From assembly GCA_947624555.1 (NCBI GenBank), contig CANQKW010000008.1, forward strand, positions 1-64,000: a stretch of DNA of 64,000 nt, written 5' to 3'. Each line of letters begins with the position of its first letter. Position 1 is the first letter of the stretch. This document shows positions 24,719-32,141 of the stretch, in pieces. The notes beneath the pieces were generated by a model. The model was not told the DNA's origin and did not search any database. It was given only the letters and a program-made list of their open reading frames with translations. The translations under genes and the position numbers were made by a program. The DNA comes from an uncultured Clostridia bacterium. GTDB lineage: Bacteria; Bacillota; Clostridia; Oscillospirales; Ruminococcaceae.

Positions 24719-25831
24719 ATGTCATTTTTAACATTAAGAGGAATCAACAAAATTTACCCGAACGGCTTTCACGCCGTACACGATTTCAATCTGGAGATTG
24801 AAAAAGGTGAGTTCATCGTATTCGTAGGCTCTTCGGGCTGTGGAAAATCAACCACTCTGCGTATGATTGCCGGTCTTGAAAACATCAGCAACGGCGATTT
24901 CCTGATCAACGGCGAGAGAGTAAACGAAAAGGGTCCCCGTGAGAGAGGCGTTGCAATGGTTTTCCAGAGCTATGCGCTTTATCCCCATATGACCGTTTAT
25001 GATAACCTTGCTTTCGGTCTTACTCTTCAGGGCGTTGACGACGACGTTATCGAGGAAAAGGTCTATGCAACGGCTAAAATCCTCGGTCTTACCGATTATC
25101 TCGACAGATTCCCCCGTGCGCTTTCGGGCGGTCAAAGACAGAGAGTTGCAGTCGGACGTGCCATTATCCGTAAGGTTGACATATTCCTTATGGACGAACC
25201 GCTCTCTAACCTTGACGCAAAGCAGAGAGTTACCATGCGTGCGGAAATCACACAAATTCACCGTCAGACGGGCGCCACTACGATTTATGTAACTCACGAC
25301 CAGACTGAGGCTATGACAATGGCTGACAGAATAGTCGTTATGAAAGAGGGTTACATTCAGCAGGTCGGTACACCGTATGATTTGTACTTCAATCCTGTTA
25401 ATATGTTCGTTGCAGGATTTATCGGCGAGCCTCCGATGAACTTTATCGAGTCCAAAGTCAAGGACGGAAAGCTCAATATCAGCGGAAACATTATCGACCT
25501 TCACGCTATTGCCGCTAAAGATGTAATTGATAAGTACGAGGGCGAGGAACTGGTTCTCGGTTTCCGTCCCGAGGCAATTAAGCTCGCAAACAGCGGCGAT
25601 GTCCGCAGAGCATTCACTATTAAGTGCGCTGTCGAGCTTACTGAGCTGCTCGGCGATAATACCAACGTTTATGTTGATATTCAGGGCGTTAAAACTATCC
25701 TTAAAGTCGATCCGCATGATTCTCCCGCAATAAACGAGGAACTTCTGTTCGCTATTCCTTTCGAGAACGTTTACCTCTTCGATAAGGCAACAGAAAAGCG
25801 TATTAAATTCGATTTGATTGCGGCTGAGTAA
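24719..25831 (+). CDS. ugpC: Sugar ABC transporter ATPase, UgpC/MsmX type (second copy)
   Basis: This 370-residue ATPase has Walker A GSSGCGKST, signature LSGGQRQRVAVGRA, Walker B IFLMDEPLSNLDAKQR, H-loop YVTHDQTEAM and a full MalK-like regulatory domain. It is the conventional partner for the LplB/LplC-type permeases, which lack their own adjacent ATPase. It is more complete in its C-terminal domain than the first copy at 12423-13484. The presence of two different ATPases in one catabolic locus suggests division of labour. GGAG precedes ATG 24719. Confidence 0.94.
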   Translation: MSFLTLRGINKIYPNGFHAVHDFNLEIEKGEFIVFVGSSGCGKSTTLRMIAGLENISNGDFLINGERVNEKGPRERGVAMVFQSYALYPHMTVYDNLAFGLTLQGVDDDVIEEKVYATAKILGLTDYLDRFPRALSGGQRQRVAVGRAIIRKVDIFLMDEPLSNLDAKQRVTMRAEITQIHRQTGATTIYVTHDQTEAMTMADRIVVMKEGYIQQVGTPYDLYFNPVNMFVAGFIGEPPMNFIESKVKDGKLNISGNIIDLHAIAAKDVIDKYEGEELVLGFRPEAIKLANSGDVRRAFTIKCAVELTELLGDNTNVYVDIQGVKTILKVDPHDSPAINEELLFAIPFENVYLFDKATEKRIKFDLIAAE

Positions 25832-25843
25832 AAATAGCAAAAA

Positions 25844-27244
25844 ATGTCAAATTCAATTGTAAGCGAAAAGGACCGTAAGCGAAGAGAGTTTATTCTGACC
25901 GGCAACCCTATGGCTGTCGTGCTGCATATCTCCCTTCCGCTTATGGCTCTTGGCGCATTTTCTTATATCAGCAGCATTATTGATACGATCGTTGTATCTA
26001 CCACGGATAACCAGGCGCTTTCCAGCGTTGTTATGATCTCTCAGATAAAGGCGCTTATCTCGGCGCTGGGCGGAGGTTTTGCAACAGGAAGCTCGATTAT
26101 CGTTTCCCGACTGATAGGGCGCGGCGAATACGACAAGGCGAAGAAAGCGGCAAATACCACGATTATGCTTTTCTTCATCGTAGCGGTAGTGCTTATTGGA
26201 CTTTTACAGGTGTTTGCAGTAGAGATACTCAGGGTCGGCAGGCTTGACGATGATATGATAGCTATGGGCTTGGGTTATTTCCGTGTGCAGATTTTCTCAC
26301 TCGGCGTGGGAATGTTCAACTCGGTGTTTATGGGACTTGAAAAATCCAGAGGCGCTATGGTGAACATTACCGTTATAAATATCACGTCAATGGTGCTGAA
26401 ACTGGCATTTACCGTTATATTTGTAAATATAATGGGCTTGGGTACAACTTGGGTCGCAGCAGGAACGCTTTGCGCCGATTTGTCGGTTACAACGTATGCT
26501 GTGGTCAATTTGTTCCGCAAAAAGTATCTGTTTAAGTTCAACGCAAGGGAAACAATGTTCACAAGGGAGTTTTTCAAGCCGCTTTGCTCAATGTCCATTC
26601 CCGTGAGCCTCGGAAAGTTCGTATTTTCTATGGGTAAGGTCATTGTAAACGGTCTGGCAAAGGACTATTACGGCGGAGATGCGCCCGGCGCTCTCGGCGT
26701 TTCCAACCAGATAAGCGGTGCGGTTACTCACCTGACGACATACAGCGAGGACGCAGAAAGCTCTATCATAAGCTATAATCTGTCCAACAAGTATTATTCG
26801 CGTATGATAAAGGTTTTTTTCTGCACTCTGTCGGTGAACCTTATAATTACATCAATCGGATTTTTACTGCTGACGATATTTAAAGCGCCGCTTTCGATGT
26901 TTTTTGCGGACGGAAATCCCGAAAAAGCAGAGCTTATCGCAAAAATCTTCGGATTTGAGAGCATCGGCATTATCGCTCTCGGCGTCAATTCGGCAGTAAA
27001 CGGTCTGATTTACGGATTGGGATATACAAAGCTTTCAATGGTGGTCAATCTGTCCCGCCTTTTTGTGTTCCGAATTCCTTCAATGCTGATAATGATAAAC
27101 TGTTTCCCCGAAATCGGCGCAGAGAGCCTCGGTATCGCAATGCTCATTTCAAACGTCGGTATCGGACTTATGTCGGTGGTTATAGGCATTGTTTGCCTGT
27201 TGAATATCAAAAACCATAAAACTAAAGATAATGTGAAATTATGA
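25844..27244 (+). CDS. MATE family transporter within the pectin operon
   Basis: This 466-residue, 12-helix MATE protein has the early segment YISSIIDTIVVSTTDNQ. It is in a different subgroup from the other two MATE genes in the window. There is no clear ribosome site (AGCAAAAA before ATG 25844), so translation may be coupled to the ATPase gene 12 bp upstream. Its place between the ATPase and uxaB suggests export of a pathway by-product or a plant compound co-released with pectin; this is inference. Confidence 0.88.
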   Translation: MSNSIVSEKDRKRREFILTGNPMAVVLHISLPLMALGAFSYISSIIDTIVVSTTDNQALSSVVMISQIKALISALGGGFATGSSIIVSRLIGRGEYDKAKKAANTTIMLFFIVAVVLIGLLQVFAVEILRVGRLDDDMIAMGLGYFRVQIFSLGVGMFNSVFMGLEKSRGAMVNITVINITSMVLKLAFTVIFVNIMGLGTTWVAAGTLCADLSVTTYAVVNLFRKKYLFKFNARETMFTREFFKPLCSMSIPVSLGKFVFSMGKVIVNGLAKDYYGGDAPGALGVSNQISGAVTHLTTYSEDAESSIISYNLSNKYYSRMIKVFFCTLSVNLIITSIGFLLLTIFKAPLSMFFADGNPEKAELIAKIFGFESIGIIALGVNSAVNGLIYGLGYTKLSMVVNLSRLFVFRIPSMLIMINCFPEIGAESLGIAMLISNVGIGLMSVVIGIVCLLNIKNHKTKDNVKL

Positions 27245-27254
27245 GGTAATTATT

Positions 27255-28694
27255 ATGAAAGACCTTAACAGAAGTAATTTTAAAAATGCCGTTGACAGAC
27301 CCGTGAAAATCCTTCAGTTCGGCGAAGGAAACTTTCTCCGTGCGTTTGTTGACTGGATCTTACAGAATTTGAACGACGCAGGCGTTATAAACGCAGGCGT
27401 TGCTGTTGTTCAGCCTATGCCTATGGGCAGAGTTGCCGACCTCGAAAAGCAGGACGGACTTTACACTCTTTGCCTTGAGGGCATCGACAAGGGCAAAAAG
27501 GTTCAGGATAAGAAGATAATTGATGTTCTTGAAGATTTTATCAATCCGTTTGAGCAGTATGACAAGTTTCTCGGATATGCGAAGAGCGAGGAGCTGGAAG
27601 TCGTTATTTCCAACACGACTGAGGCAGGTATCGCTCTCGATAAAACAGATACAGACTTCTCAAAATGCCCGAAGAGTTTCCCCGGAAAGCTGCTTGCTTT
27701 CCTTGAGGCAAGATACAACCACTTCAACGGCGATATGAGCAAGGGTCTGGCTATCGTTCCCTGCGAGCTTATCGACCACAACGGCGACGAGCTTAAAAAA
27801 TGTATGCTGGAGCTTGCCAAAATCAAGGGTATGGACGATAAGTTCATAAACTGGCTGACAAACGCCTGCCACTATACTTCTACGCTTGTTGACAGAATAG
27901 TTCCCGGCTATCCCAGAGATAATGCGGCTCAGATTTGTGAGGAAACAGGCTATCAGGATAATAATATCGTTAAGGGCGAAATTTTCCATCTGTGGGTCCT
28001 TCAGAAAGAGCCGTTCGTTCAGGAGAAACTTCCTGCCGACAAGTCGGGTCTTAACGTTATCTTTGCAGACGACATTACTCCCTATAAGCAGAGAAAGGTA
28101 AAGATACTCAACGGTACTCATACGGGAATTGTGCCCGTGGCTTATCTTTCGGGAATTGATACTGTACGTGAGTCTGTCGAGGACGCAGATGTCGGAAAAT
28201 TTGCCTCTGAGCTTATCAATGACGAGATAAAGCCAACGATAGACCTCCCCAAAGACCAGATGGACGCTTTCGCAGACAGCGTTGTTGAGCGCTTTAAAAA
28301 TCCGTTTATCCGCCATGAGCTTATGAGCATCGCTCTTAACTCTACCACAAAATTCAGAACTCGTCTGCTCCCCACATACAACGACTACCGCAAAAAATTC
28401 GGCAAGAGCCCGAAACACATTCTGTTCTCGCTGGCGTCGCTTGCTGTTTTCTACAGAGGAAAGCGCGGAGAAGAGGATATTAAGCTGGCGGACGACCAGA
28501 AATTCCTCGATTTCTGGAAAGAGGTCTGGACGATCTCCGATTACAGCTCAATGGCTAAGAAAATACTCGGTGCGGCTGATGTCTGGGAGCAAAATCTTGA
28601 TGAAGACGACAATGCAGCGCTCGTTGCAGGCTATATCGAAAATATCGTAAAGAACGGCGAAAGAGCAGCCCTCAAGGCTTTTCTGGGAGAATAA
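27255..28694 (+). CDS. uxaB: Tagaturonate reductase
   Basis: This 479-residue member of the polyol/mannitol dehydrogenase family reduces D-tagaturonate to D-altronate with NADH. The N-terminal nucleotide-binding block is ILQFGEGNFLRAFVDW (residues 19-34), and the family catalytic lysine region is KVKILNGTHTGIVPVAY. Length fits UxaB. Its neighbours uxaA and uxaC supply and consume its substrates. GAGG precedes ATG 27255. Confidence 0.95.
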   Translation: MKDLNRSNFKNAVDRPVKILQFGEGNFLRAFVDWILQNLNDAGVINAGVAVVQPMPMGRVADLEKQDGLYTLCLEGIDKGKKVQDKKIIDVLEDFINPFEQYDKFLGYAKSEELEVVISNTTEAGIALDKTDTDFSKCPKSFPGKLLAFLEARYNHFNGDMSKGLAIVPCELIDHNGDELKKCMLELAKIKGMDDKFINWLTNACHYTSTLVDRIVPGYPRDNAAQICEETGYQDNNIVKGEIFHLWVLQKEPFVQEKLPADKSGLNVIFADDITPYKQRKVKILNGTHTGIVPVAYLSGIDTVRESVEDADVGKFASELINDEIKPTIDLPKDQMDAFADSVVERFKNPFIRHELMSIALNSTTKFRTRLLPTYNDYRKKFGKSPKHILFSLASLAVFYRGKRGEEDIKLADDQKFLDFWKEVWTISDYSSMAKKILGAADVWEQNLDEDDNAALVAGYIENIVKNGERAALKAFLGE

Positions 28695-28695
28695 T

Positions 28696-30174
28696 ATGAA
28701 GAACACTATTGTAATTTCCCCGCTCGACTCCGTGGCAGTCGCTCTCGTTCCTCTGAAAAAAGGGGAAGAGCACGAGGGCGTAACTCTTCTGGAGGATATC
28801 GAAAAGGGTCATAAGTTTGCTTTAAAGCCCATTAAAAAAGGCGAAAAGGTCATTAAGTACGGCGAAGTTATCGGCAGAGCTACTAAGGATATTTCTGTCG
28901 GAGAGCATATCCACAGCCACAATATGATGACAAATCTTGAAGGAACGCTTGAATATTCCTTTAACAAGAAGGAAATTTCGCCTATCGAGAGCAAAAAAGC
29001 GCCTAAGATTATGGTTTATGAGCGCAAAAACGGCGACATAGGCATCAGAAACGAGCTTTGGGTAATTCCTACTGTCGGCTGCGTAAACGCTCAGGCTAAG
29101 GTCATCGTTGAGCAGTTCAACAAAAAGCACCCCGACGCCGAGGGCATCGACGGAGTTTTCACTTATACGCACCCCTATGGCTGCTCGCAGATAGGAGAGG
29201 ACCACGAGCGCACCCGTATGATTCTCCAGAGAATGGTTAAACACCCCAACGCAGGAGGCGTGCTGGTTCTCGGTCTGGGCTGTGAGAACAACAGAATGGA
29301 CGTTTTCAAGGAAACGCTCGGAGATTATAACGCAGATCGCACAGAATTCCTTATCGCACAGGATGTCGAGGACGAGATAGCGTGCGGCGTAGCTCTCCTT
29401 GAAAAGCTCTATGAAAAGGCTAAGAACGACAAGCGTGTCGAAAAGGACATGAGCTGCCTTAAGGTAGGATTGAAGTGCGGCGGTTCGGACGGTCTGTCGG
29501 GAATTACCGCAAATCCGCTTGTAGGTCGTTTTTCCGACTTTATGTCGGCTATCGGCGGCACATCGGTACTGACGGAAGTGCCCGAAATGTTCGGCGCAGA
29601 ACAGCTCCTTATGGACAGAGCGCAGGACGAGGCTACCTTTGACAAGATAGTTAAACTCGTCAACGGATTTAAGGAGTATTATCAGAAACACGACCAGCCC
29701 GTGTATGAAAATCCTTCGCCCGGAAATAAAGCCGGCGGAATTACCACTCTTGAGGATAAGTCGCTCGGCTGCACGCAGAAATCGGGCAGCAGTGCGGTTC
29801 GTGACGTGCTTTTTGACGGCGATAAGCTTACCGCTCACGGTCTTAATCTCCTGAACGGTCCCGGAAACGATATGGTCGCCGTTACTAACCTTGCGTCGGC
29901 AGGCTGTCATATTGTACTGTTTACCACGGGACGAGGTACTCCGTTCGGAGGATTTGTTCCTACGATCAAAATTTCGACCAACAGCGACCTTGCAGACCGC
30001 AAGAAAAACTGGATCGACTTCAATGCAGGCTCTATCGTAACAGGCGACACCTTTGAGCAAAAGCTTGAAGAGCTTGTTCAGCTTGTAGCAGATACCGCAA
30101 GCGGCAAAAAGACCGTCAACGAGCGTTATAATTCGCGTGAAATTGCGATTTTCAAGACAGGCGTTACACTGTAA
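28696..30174 (+). CDS. uxaA: Altronate dehydratase
   Basis: This 492-residue iron-dependent dehydratase converts D-altronate to KDG. An N-terminal SAF-like domain (about 1-95, with VAVALVPLKKGE and GEHIHSHNMMT) precedes the large UxaA domain, marked by GCSQIGEDHERT, LGLGCENN, KCGGSDGLSGITANP and GRGTPFGGF. It is one base after the uxaB stop, with GGAGA inside the uxaB end. Its product joins the KduD branch at KDG and is phosphorylated by KdgK. Confidence 0.95.
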   Translation: MKNTIVISPLDSVAVALVPLKKGEEHEGVTLLEDIEKGHKFALKPIKKGEKVIKYGEVIGRATKDISVGEHIHSHNMMTNLEGTLEYSFNKKEISPIESKKAPKIMVYERKNGDIGIRNELWVIPTVGCVNAQAKVIVEQFNKKHPDAEGIDGVFTYTHPYGCSQIGEDHERTRMILQRMVKHPNAGGVLVLGLGCENNRMDVFKETLGDYNADRTEFLIAQDVEDEIACGVALLEKLYEKAKNDKRVEKDMSCLKVGLKCGGSDGLSGITANPLVGRFSDFMSAIGGTSVLTEVPEMFGAEQLLMDRAQDEATFDKIVKLVNGFKEYYQKHDQPVYENPSPGNKAGGITTLEDKSLGCTQKSGSSAVRDVLFDGDKLTAHGLNLLNGPGNDMVAVTNLASAGCHIVLFTTGRGTPFGGFVPTIKISTNSDLADRKKNWIDFNAGSIVTGDTFEQKLEELVQLVADTASGKKTVNERYNSREIAIFKTGVTL

Positions 30175-30259
30175 TTTGCCGTTTATGGCTGTCGGATTTT
30201 AGTTGACAGCGAAAATTCCCATTGTTTTGGGAAAATTTAAAATAAGGAGTGTATACAAA

Positions 30260-31654
30260 ATGAAGAATTTTATGGATAAGGATTTCGTCCTCAAGACGGA
30301 AACCGCAAAGACTCTTTATCACAATTATGCGGAGGAAATGCCGATTTTCGACTTCCACTGCCACCTCCCCGTGCAGGAAATTTACGAAGACAGAAAGTTC
30401 GCCAACATAACCGAGTGCTGGCTCGGCGGCGACCACTACAAGTGGCGTCTTATGCGTGAAATGGGCGTTGATGAGAGCTACATCACAGGCAATAAAGACC
30501 CCTATGAGAAATTCCTTAAATACGCAGAGGCTATGCCTTATGCAATCGGAAATCCCATTTTCCATTGGACTCACCTTGAGCTTCAGAGATATTTCGGCAT
30601 TAACGATATTCTTTCGCCTAAAACCGCAAAGGAAATCTTCGATAAGTGCAACGAAAAACTGAAAACTCTTACCGCTCGTCAGCTTATCAAGATGAGTAAT
30701 GTCAAGAAGATTTTCACGACCGATGACCCGATCGATGATTTGCACTTCCATAAGCTTCTTAAAGAGGATAAGAGCTTTGATGTGGAGGTTTATCCTGCTT
30801 TCCGTCCCGATAAAGCTATCAACATCGAGCTGCCCACATATGTTCCGTATATCGCAAAGCTTGCTGATGCGGCTAATGTGAAAATCGACGGTATCGACAG
30901 CCTTTGCGACGCACTTACAAAGAGGATCGAGTTCTTCGACAGCGTAGGATGTGTTTGCTCTGACCACGCTCTTGATGTCGTTATGTTCGTTCCAGCAACG
31001 AAAGAACAGGTCGACAAAATCGTTAAGAAGGCTCTTGGCGGAGACGACCTTACACAGCAGGAAATTGAGCAGTACAAGGGCTATATTCTCGTTCATCTCG
31101 GCAAGCAGTACGCAAGACTGCACTGGGTGCAGCAGTACCATATCGGCGCTCTCAGAAACAACTCCGCTCGCTATATGAGAGAGCTTGGTCCCGACACGGG
31201 CTTTGACGCTATCGAGGACCAGACATTTGCAAAGAAACTTTCTATGCTTATGGACACTCTCGACAGCACAAACGAGCTGCCTAAAACTATTCTGTATTGC
31301 CTTAATCCCAGAGATAACGAAGTCCTTGCCACTATCAGAAACTGTTTCCAGCAGGCAGGTACTGTCGGAAAGATACAGTTCGGCTCGGCTTGGTGGTTCA
31401 ATGACCAGAAGGACGGTATGGAAAAGCAGCTCACAGCGCTTTCTCAGCTCGGTCTTGTCAGCAAGTTTGTAGGTATGCTGACCGACAGCCGCAGTTTCCT
31501 CTCGTACACTCGCCACGAGTATTTCAGAAGAATTGTCTGCAATATGTTCGGCACTCTTATCGAAGAGGGCGAGTATCCCAACGATATTGAAACGGTTGGT
31601 GCAATCGTTAAGGATATTTGCTACAACAACGCTATAAATTACTTTACAAAGTAA
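30260..31654 (+). CDS. uxaC: Glucuronate/galacturonate isomerase
   Basis: This 464-residue amidohydrolase-fold isomerase converts D-galacturonate to D-tagaturonate. Landmarks are FDFHCHLP (near 30-37) with metal-site residues, ECWLGGDHYKWRLMR, and the C-terminal LTDSRSFLSYTRHEYFRR. The start is ATG 30260, preceded by AAGGAG; the upstream in-frame extension is intergenic. It is the last gene of the 25-kb pectin run and is followed 15 bp later by a strong terminator. Confidence 0.95.
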   Translation: MKNFMDKDFVLKTETAKTLYHNYAEEMPIFDFHCHLPVQEIYEDRKFANITECWLGGDHYKWRLMREMGVDESYITGNKDPYEKFLKYAEAMPYAIGNPIFHWTHLELQRYFGINDILSPKTAKEIFDKCNEKLKTLTARQLIKMSNVKKIFTTDDPIDDLHFHKLLKEDKSFDVEVYPAFRPDKAINIELPTYVPYIAKLADAANVKIDGIDSLCDALTKRIEFFDSVGCVCSDHALDVVMFVPATKEQVDKIVKKALGGDDLTQQEIEQYKGYILVHLGKQYARLHWVQQYHIGALRNNSARYMRELGPDTGFDAIEDQTFAKKLSMLMDTLDSTNELPKTILYCLNPRDNEVLATIRNCFQQAGTVGKIQFGSAWWFNDQKDGMEKQLTALSQLGLVSKFVGMLTDSRSFLSYTRHEYFRRIVCNMFGTLIEEGEYPNDIETVGAIVKDICYNNAINYFTK

Positions 31655-31669
31655 TAAAAGCTATACAAC

Positions 31670-31703
31670 GCACCCTCGCTTGCGGCGGGGGTGCTGTTTT
31701 TTG
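31670..31703 (+). terminator. Terminator of the pectin operon
   Basis: GCACCCTCGC and GCGGGGGTGC form a 10-bp GC-rich stem (one G-U) around five bases, followed by TGTTTTTTG. It is the strongest terminator between 6206 and here, supporting one long transcription unit with internal promoters. Confidence 0.88.
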
Positions 31704-31704
31704 T

Positions 31705-31889
31705 CTTTTGCAAAAAATGTACGTAATAGCTGCAGAAAACAATATTCCCGGCAGAGCGACTCCGCCGGGAAAAGGGTGCAGGGCATTGCCCTAGTGACTT
31801 TTGAAAAAAATGTACATAATAATCACAGAAAACAACATCCCGGCAGAGCGACTCCGCCGGGAAAAAAGGTCAAGGGCATTGCCCTTGTG
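31705..31889. repeat. Two tandem 93-bp palindrome-bearing repeats
   Basis: Copy 1 spans about 31705-31796 and copy 2 about 31798-31889. Shared blocks are AAAAAATGTAC, CAGAAAACAA, CCCGGCAGAGCGACTCCGCC and GGGCATTGCCCT, at a period of 93 bp. Each copy has two dyads: TCCCGGC...GCCGGGA and AGGGCATTGCCCT. The second copy abuts the 3' CCA of tRNA-Leu, and its last dyad plus a T-run on the minus strand can serve as that tRNA's terminator. No coding sequence is visible. It resembles a dispersed REP- or MITE-like intergenic element. Confidence 0.8.
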
Positions 31890-31972
31890 GTGCACCTGAC
31901 AGGGGTCGAACCTGCACGCCTTACGGCAATAGAACCTAAATCTATCGCGTATGCCAATTTCGCCACAGGTGC
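31888..31972 (-). tRNA. tRNA-Leu (TAG)
   Basis: This 85-nt class II tRNA has acceptor GCACCTG/CAGGTGC. The anticodon stem ATAGA/TCTAT encloses TTTAGGT (anticodon TAG). It has a long variable arm, T loop GGTTCGACCCC and encoded CCA. It is convergent with the pectin operon and has its own consensus promoter. Confidence 0.96.
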
Positions 31973-31985
31973 ATATCACAGTTTA

Positions 31986-32014
31986 ATTATATCAGATAAT
32001 TTTCGTTTTGTCAA
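31986..32014 (-). promoter_or_regulatory. Promoter of tRNA-Leu
   Basis: On the minus strand, TTGACA (32009-32014) and TATAAT (31986-31991) are a perfect match at 17-bp spacing. The predicted start lies about 7 nt before the mature tRNA. Confidence 0.92.
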
Positions 32015-32058
32015 TAGCAGTGTCGGTCCGAATAATTTTAAGTTTTTTTCAAAACCTA

Positions 32059-32087
32059 TTGACAAAAAGAGAGAAATACTATATAAT
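32059..32087 (+). promoter_or_regulatory. Promoter of nrdDG
   Basis: TTGACA (32059-32064) and TATAAT (32082-32087) are 17 bp apart. The -10 element lies inside the first NrdR-box-like dyad. Confidence 0.9.
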
Positions 32088-32123
32088 TAGTGTATGCCGC
32101 ATTTTGCGTACAATATATTGTGC
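32077..32123 (+). promoter_or_regulatory. Pair of NrdR-box-like sites
   Basis: Box 1 TACTATATAATTAGTG (32077-32092) overlaps the -10 element. Box 2 GTACAATATATTGTGC (32108-32123) is a near-perfect dyad. Their centres are 31 bp apart, about three helical turns, the spacing typical of NrdR operators upstream of ribonucleotide reductase genes. NrdR would repress nrdDG when dATP is plentiful. Confidence 0.7.
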
Positions 32124-32141
32124 TAAGGAGAACTTGCTGAT

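Noticed and set aside
28822-30060. A 412-residue open frame on the minus strand
   Set aside because: It lies entirely opposite uxaA, which has full family motifs; the antisense product is Cys/Arg-rich and unlike any protein.
30164-31516. A 450-residue open frame on the minus strand
   Set aside because: It is the antisense shadow of uxaC and has no ribosome site or domain.
31705-31889. The tandem repeats as a CRISPR array
   Set aside because: There are only two units, the repeats are long and diverged, no unique spacers lie between them, and there are no cas genes.
31655-31972. An integrated mobile element at the tRNA-Leu 3' end
   Set aside because: No integrase or duplicated tRNA end is present; only the short repeats adjoin the tRNA.
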